Assembly: GCF_011305415.1 (NCBI RefSeq)
Contig: NZ_JAANOQ010000008.1
Location: forward strand, 62,001-126,000
Reading direction: 5' to 3'
Origin: Flavobacterium bernardetii
Lineage (GTDB): Bacteria; Bacteroidota; Bacteroidia; Flavobacteriales; Flavobacteriaceae
Length of the DNA: 64,000 nt
Positions 60,560 through 64,000 of the stretch are shown piece after piece; position 1 is the stretch's first letter; each line of letters opens with the position of its first letter. The notes beneath the pieces were generated by a model. The model was not told where the DNA came from, made no database searches, and saw only the letters and a program-made list of their open reading frames with translations. The translations under genes were made by a program, and so were the position numbers.

Positions 60560-61285
60560 ATGGTTAGCAAAAACCAAATCAAACTAATTAATAGTTTACA
60601 GCAAAAAAAGTACCGTAAGTTACATAATCTTTTTATAGCAGAAGGAAAAAAAGTAATTCAGGAACTTATTGATGCTGATTTTAGGTTGGAACATTTATTT
60701 GTTACCAAAGAAAACTTGTTTGATTCTAGACATAATTCCGAATTAATTTCCGATGGAGAACTTAAAAAAATAACAGCATTAACAACTGCAAATGATTGTT
60801 TGGCGGTTTTTAAAATTAAAGAAGTAAACTCAAAATCAAGCACCGGTTTAGAATTGGCTTTGGATAATATTAAAGACCCTGGAAATATGGGTACGATAAT
60901 CCGATTATGCGATTGGTTTGGTATTTCTAAAATTGTTTGTACAGAAGAAACGGTTGATATTTACAATCCGAAAGTAGTGCAAGCTACGATGGGAAGTTTG
61001 GCTCGAGTAGAAGTTTTATATACGAATTTGACTGATTATTTAAAAACTGCAGATGTAGCCATTTTCGGCACTTTTATGGAAGGAAAAAACATTTATAAAA
61101 CAGAATTACCTTCTCAAGGAATTATTGTAATGGGAAATGAAGCCAACGGTATTTCTGCAGAAATAGAAAGTTTGGTGACACAAAAAATCAGCATTCCTCG
61201 TTTTGGAAATTTACAACAAACGGAAAGTTTAAATGTCGCGACTGCAACTGCTGTGATTTTATCTGAGTTTAAAAGAAGTATTTAA
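60560..61285 (+). CDS. TrmH/SpoU-family RNA 2'-O-methyltransferase
   Basis: A 241-residue SPOUT methyltransferase. An N-terminal RNA-binding domain (KLINSLQQKKYRKLHNLFIAEGKKVI) precedes the trefoil-knot domain with the three SpoU motifs (LDNIKDPGNMGTIIRLCDWFG, IIVMGNEANGIS, and IPRFGNLQQTESLNVATATAVIL). The target is probably a 23S rRNA or tRNA ribose. It is divergent from tamL with a 14-bp gap. Confidence 0.9.
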   Translation: MVSKNQIKLINSLQQKKYRKLHNLFIAEGKKVIQELIDADFRLEHLFVTKENLFDSRHNSELISDGELKKITALTTANDCLAVFKIKEVNSKSSTGLELALDNIKDPGNMGTIIRLCDWFGISKIVCTEETVDIYNPKVVQATMGSLARVEVLYTNLTDYLKTADVAIFGTFMEGKNIYKTELPSQGIIVMGNEANGISAEIESLVTQKISIPRFGNLQQTESLNVATATAVILSEFKRSI

Positions 61286-61323
61286 GCTTCTCAGTTGCTA
61301 AGTAACTTCGAACTTAAAAATAA

Positions 61324-62022
61324 TTAATGGAACGTGAAGTTCACAAAAACAGCTCTGGTTTTCATAGATTCTATGTTTCCAGTCCAAGGAGAATTTGGAT
61401 CGTTATCACGAATTAATTCGTCATTCATACCGAAAACACCACGTATAGATGGTGAAAATTTGAAGTAATCTAAATACAAATCGATTCCGAAACCAATTTC
61501 ATAGTTTTGTGTCCATGTTTTTACTCTAAATCTGTCAGAATAATTATCATCCGGCGCTTTTGCGTTACTTCCTAAGTTTAATGTAGCAGAAACACCACCT
61601 AATAAAAAAGGCCTTGCATTTCCTGTTCTTAAGGCAGAATATTTCAACAATAAAGGGAAATGTAGATTTGCTGCTTTTACTTCTCTTAACCTGTCTACAC
61701 TATCTTCAATATCTGGATATATTAAATTTCTTTGTGTCGCATAAAAACCTGGTTCAAAACGCAAATCGAAATATTCAGTTAATCTTAAATTACCAACTAA
61801 ACCTACGTTGAAACCTGTTGAAGGCTTTAATTCTATGTCTTTCCCAACAGTTAAGTAATCAAATTTATAATTATAACTGCTAAATCCCAAAAAATACCCC
61901 CAATGCACTTTTTGCTTGTCGTGGTTTTCGTGGTTAATGATTGGATTTTTTCCAAAAATTCCGCCTTGACCAAACGAGTTTAGTGAAAATAATAATATAA
62001 AAAAGATATATTTAAATTGCAT
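61324..62022 (-). CDS. porT: PorT-like outer-membrane beta-barrel protein of the T9SS
   Basis: A 232-residue barrel protein with a signal peptide (MQFKYIFFILLFSLNSFGQ) and strands such as VHWGYFLGFSSYNYKFDY, FDLRFEPGFYATQRNLIY and YEIGFGIDLYLDYFKFSPSIRGVFGM. Length, the GGIFGKNPIINHENHDKQKVHWG start and the place between trmH/tamL and menG agree with PorT/SprT, a T9SS component needed for secretion. The T9SS cargo proteins in this window would depend on it. Other PorT-family barrels look alike, so the assignment rests partly on gene order. Confidence 0.75.
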   Translation of the reverse strand: MQFKYIFFILLFSLNSFGQGGIFGKNPIINHENHDKQKVHWGYFLGFSSYNYKFDYLTVGKDIELKPSTGFNVGLVGNLRLTEYFDLRFEPGFYATQRNLIYPDIEDSVDRLREVKAANLHFPLLLKYSALRTGNARPFLLGGVSATLNLGSNAKAPDDNYSDRFRVKTWTQNYEIGFGIDLYLDYFKFSPSIRGVFGMNDELIRDNDPNSPWTGNIESMKTRAVFVNFTFH

Positions 62023-62025
62023 GTT

Positions 62026-62757
62026 TTACTTTTTTGATGCTTTATAAATTGTAGCCACACCCATTGTTTGAGGGAAGTCCTTAACATCTATAAACCCAAT
62101 TTTTCGCAAAATATTGTTCAAAGCTTCTCCAAAAGGGAAATTTTGTGCAGAATTTGACAAATATTTGTAGGCATCTTTGTCTTTCGAGAACAATTTACCA
62201 ATAGTTGGCATGATGAAATTAGTATAAATAAAATAGCCTTGTTTAAATGGAAATTTTGTTGGCACAGAAGTTTCTAATATAATAAAAAGGCCATTTGGCT
62301 TCAAAACACGTAGTATTTCAGAAAGTCCTTTTTCTAGATTTTCGAAATTACGAACACCGTAAGCAACAGTTATTACATCAAAATAATTATCCGAGTAAGG
62401 AATTTTTTCACCGTCACCTAAAACCATTTGAATTTTTGATTCAAATTTTTTGGCTTCAATTTTTTTCTTCCCAATATCTAACATGCCTTGAGAAATATCT
62501 AAACCGATAATTTCTGTTGCTGATGTATCTGCAAACAATATAGCTAAATCACCTGTTCCTGTTGCAACATCTAAAATAGTTGTTGGATTTTGAAGTTTTA
62601 CCATTTGTAAAATCTTCTTTTTCCAATTTGCATCAGTACCTAATGAAATGATTTTATTTAATCCATCGTAATTTCCCGAAATAGTATCAAACATTTGAGC
62701 AACTTGCTCTTTCTTACTTTGTTCAGAATCTTGGTATGGTTTTATGGTTTCAGACAT
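62026..62757 (-). CDS. ubiE: Demethylmenaquinone methyltransferase (MenG/UbiE)
   Basis: A 243-residue SAM-dependent C-methyltransferase that carries out the last step of menaquinone synthesis. UbiE signatures are YDGLNKIISLGTDANWKK, the SAM motif ILDVATGTGDLAI and FDVITVAYGVRNFENLEKGL, with ILETSVP before the helical lid. Because this phylum uses menaquinone, the MenG role is the relevant one. It starts about 40 bp after folA and overlaps none of its neighbours. Confidence 0.93.
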   Translation of the reverse strand: MSETIKPYQDSEQSKKEQVAQMFDTISGNYDGLNKIISLGTDANWKKKILQMVKLQNPTTILDVATGTGDLAILFADTSATEIIGLDISQGMLDIGKKKIEAKKFESKIQMVLGDGEKIPYSDNYFDVITVAYGVRNFENLEKGLSEILRVLKPNGLFIILETSVPTKFPFKQGYFIYTNFIMPTIGKLFSKDKDAYKYLSNSAQNFPFGEALNNILRKIGFIDVKDFPQTMGVATIYKASKK

Positions 62758-62798
62758 GATTGTTTATTTGTGATACAAAAGTAATTCAAAATTACGAT

Positions 62799-63296
62799 TT
62801 AAGAATTACGATTTGCTTTAATAAAAGTTAAAAAAGTAAAATCGAAAGCATGTTTTTCATCTTTTTGATGATGTTCTTCAAAAACAACTTCCCATTTTTC
62901 AGAATCAATTTTCGGAAAAAAAGTATCTGCTTCCACTGTAGTATGCACTCGCGTTAATTCTACTTTATCAGCGATATCAATAGATTGCTTATATATTTCA
63001 CCTCCACCGATAATAAAAACCTCATCATTTTTTGGACAAATTTCAATCGCTTTTTCTAAACTTGGTACTACAATGCAACCTTCTGGCGCTTCATATTTTT
63101 TTTGACGCGTGATGATAACGTGTGTTCTGTTAGGTAAGGGTTTTGGAAAACTTTCAAAGGTTTTTCTTCCCATAATGATATAATGCCCTGAAGTTAAGGT
63201 TTTAAATCGTTTAAAATCATCAGGTAAATGCCAAACCAATTGGTTGTCTTTACCTAAAGCATTATTTGTGGATGTTGCGGCGATTAGTGTTAGCAT
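62799..63296 (-). CDS. folA: Dihydrofolate reductase
   Basis: A 165-residue DHFR that regenerates tetrahydrofolate with NADPH. Motifs: LIAATSTNNALGKDNQLVWHLPDDFKRF near the N-terminus (written here only to show the WHLPDD active site), YIIMGRKTFES and VFIIGGGEIYKQ. It probably supports thymidylate and the folate cycle that feeds metF/metH. It begins 5 bp after the partial gene upstream. Confidence 0.95.
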   Translation of the reverse strand: MLTLIAATSTNNALGKDNQLVWHLPDDFKRFKTLTSGHYIIMGRKTFESFPKPLPNRTHVIITRQKKYEAPEGCIVVPSLEKAIEICPKNDEVFIIGGGEIYKQSIDIADKVELTRVHTTVEADTFFPKIDSEKWEVVFEEHHQKDEKHAFDFTFLTFIKANRNS

Positions 63297-63301
63297 GATT
63301 A

Positions 63302-64000
63302 TTACTCAATATAGAATTTGAACATAAATGGATATCTAATTTTTAGTATTATTTTTTTACCTCTGCTTACAGAAGGATTCCAATCTTGACAATTAACAAT
63401 TGCTTTCAAGAAAGAAGTATCAAATTCCGAATTAATCCCTTTAATAATACTTGGGCTTTTTATTTTTCCGTTTTCATCAATAAAAAATTCGATTTCTATT
63501 TTACCTTCTGTTATATCAGTTTTATTATATTTTATTTTCGAATTTATTTCATTAGCAAAATCAAACATTTTTTTCTTTGGACTTGCCATCACATCTAATT
63601 CTTTATAAACAATGCTGTCTTTGTCAGAAACATACCTTGTTCCAGAAATAAAAACACCATTAGAATATTCTTCAATTAGATAAGGAAATTTTGACGTATT
63701 GCTTTTCCAAACACCTTCTTGTTTACCTTCTTTAATATTTCCGGTTATAATAATTTCTGGGTCAACAATAATTTCATAAACACCGTTGCCTTCAACAACC
63801 TTTTGCAGACCTTTATTATCCCAATAACTTTTTAAAATTAAAATATTTTGCTTGTCTTTATTGCGTTCATATGAAAAAATACTTTTGTTTTTCCCGTTTT
63901 CATAAAAAGTTGTAGTTTCCTTATTAAATATATCAAAATCTTTATAATTTTCTATTTTTGAAACTTTACCATTTTTATAATACTCAATATCTTTTAAAAT
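63302..64000 (-). CDS. TonB C-terminal-like domain protein with antitoxin-YwqK/MORN-like repeats (5' end outside window)
   Basis: The frame is open from the window edge at 64000 to the stop at 63302, 232 residues without a start, so the GTG near 63592 is internal. The upstream part shows repeats of the MORN/YwqK type (YYKNGKVSKI, FYENGKNKSI, IKEGKQEGVWKSN, YSNGVFISG). The last 85 residues resemble a TonB C-terminal domain (KIEIEFFIDENGKIKSPSII, then CQDWNPSVSRGKKI and IRYPFMF). Such proteins are common in Bacteroidetes and their roles are unclear. Confidence 0.7.
   Translation of the reverse strand: MLKDIEYYKNGKVSKIENYKDFDIFNKETTTFYENGKNKSIFSYERNKDKQNILILKSYWDNKGLQKVVEGNGVYEIIVDPEIIITGNIKEGKQEGVWKSNTSKFPYLIEEYSNGVFISGTRYVSDKDSIVYKELDVMASPKKKMFDFANEINSKIKYNKTDITEGKIEIEFFIDENGKIKSPSIIKGINSEFDTSFLKAIVNCQDWNPSVSRGKKIILKIRYPFMFKFYIE

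Noticed and set aside
63302..63592. Complete 96-residue gene starting with GTG at 63592
   Set aside because: The same frame is open without a stop to the window edge and the upstream residues form MORN-like repeats, so this is the end of a longer gene.
1..64000. tRNA, rRNA, insertion sequences or phage genes
   Set aside because: I looked for CCA-ended cloverleaf patterns, transposase motifs and integrase or capsid features in the translated frames and saw none; small or degenerate copies could be missed without a computed search.

Overview
The window looks like a chromosomal segment of a low-GC member of the Bacteroidota, most likely Flavobacterium or a close relative. It is AT-rich throughout. 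Promoter-like boxes match the Bacteroidetes -7 element TAnnTTTG. Three secreted proteins end in type IX secretion (T9SS) sorting domains, and a GldA-like ATPase, a PorT-like protein and a TamL-like lipoprotein are present. No rRNA, tRNA, CRISPR array, insertion sequence or prophage was seen.

Layout. 1-2.3 kb: end of a glycosyltransferase and an mlaE-mlaF pair. 2.3-11.1 kb: two large T9SS cargo genes flanking a LytS/LytR-type two-component system. 11.2-17.7 kb: a tightly packed operon read leftward (dtd, two DUF3857 proteins, a small membrane protein, mazG, an SMR exporter, aroA). 17.9-22.2 kb: rsgA and the aromatic amino acid operon pheA-aminotransferase-DAHP synthase/chorismate mutase. 22.2-27.2 kb: SDR, ABC1 kinase, TetR, gldA and two small secreted TPR proteins. 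27.3-35.2 kb: methionine and one-carbon genes (metF, split metH, homoserine dehydrogenase, metX). 35.8-46.9 kb: a ten-gene sulfate-assimilation and siroheme operon (cysH, cysD, cysN, cysE, cysK, cobA, cysJ, cysI, a DUF2490 gene, and a siroheme-synthase/TauE fusion). 47.4-50.1 kb: two transsulfuration-family enzymes. 50.4-55.8 kb: a T9SS cargo gene, metK, unknown membrane proteins and a bacteriocin-like cassette. 55.8-64 kb: accD, fbaA, tamL, trmH, porT, menG/ubiE, folA and a partial gene.

The most interesting content is an unannotated layer of RNA-based control over sulfur and aromatic amino acid genes. Six tiny leader ORFs sit in front of Rho-independent terminators. Two in tandem precede metX and are rich in Met codons. 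Two in tandem precede cysH and are rich in Cys codons. One precedes the cystathionine gamma-synthase-like gene and is Met-rich. One precedes pheA and carries a Phe/Tyr/Trp run. In every case a segment inside or just after the control codons can pair with the 5' arm of the terminator, as expected for ribosome-mediated attenuation. Three of the leaders share a peptide and RNA core in which Met codons have been exchanged for Cys codons. The same three promoters carry twin 15-bp palindromes exactly 30 bp apart that resemble the Lrp/AsnC consensus. A SAM-I riboswitch precedes metH and a SAM-II riboswitch precedes metK, so sulfur amino acid supply appears to be sensed as Cys-tRNA, Met-tRNA and SAM, with a probable DNA-binding regulator on top.

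Other notable points: arrays of 7-bp repeats between genes and inside aroA, a short GldA, an AccD without its zinc-ribbon cysteines, a ThrA-like protein lacking the kinase domain, and a possible bacteriocin/immunity cassette.
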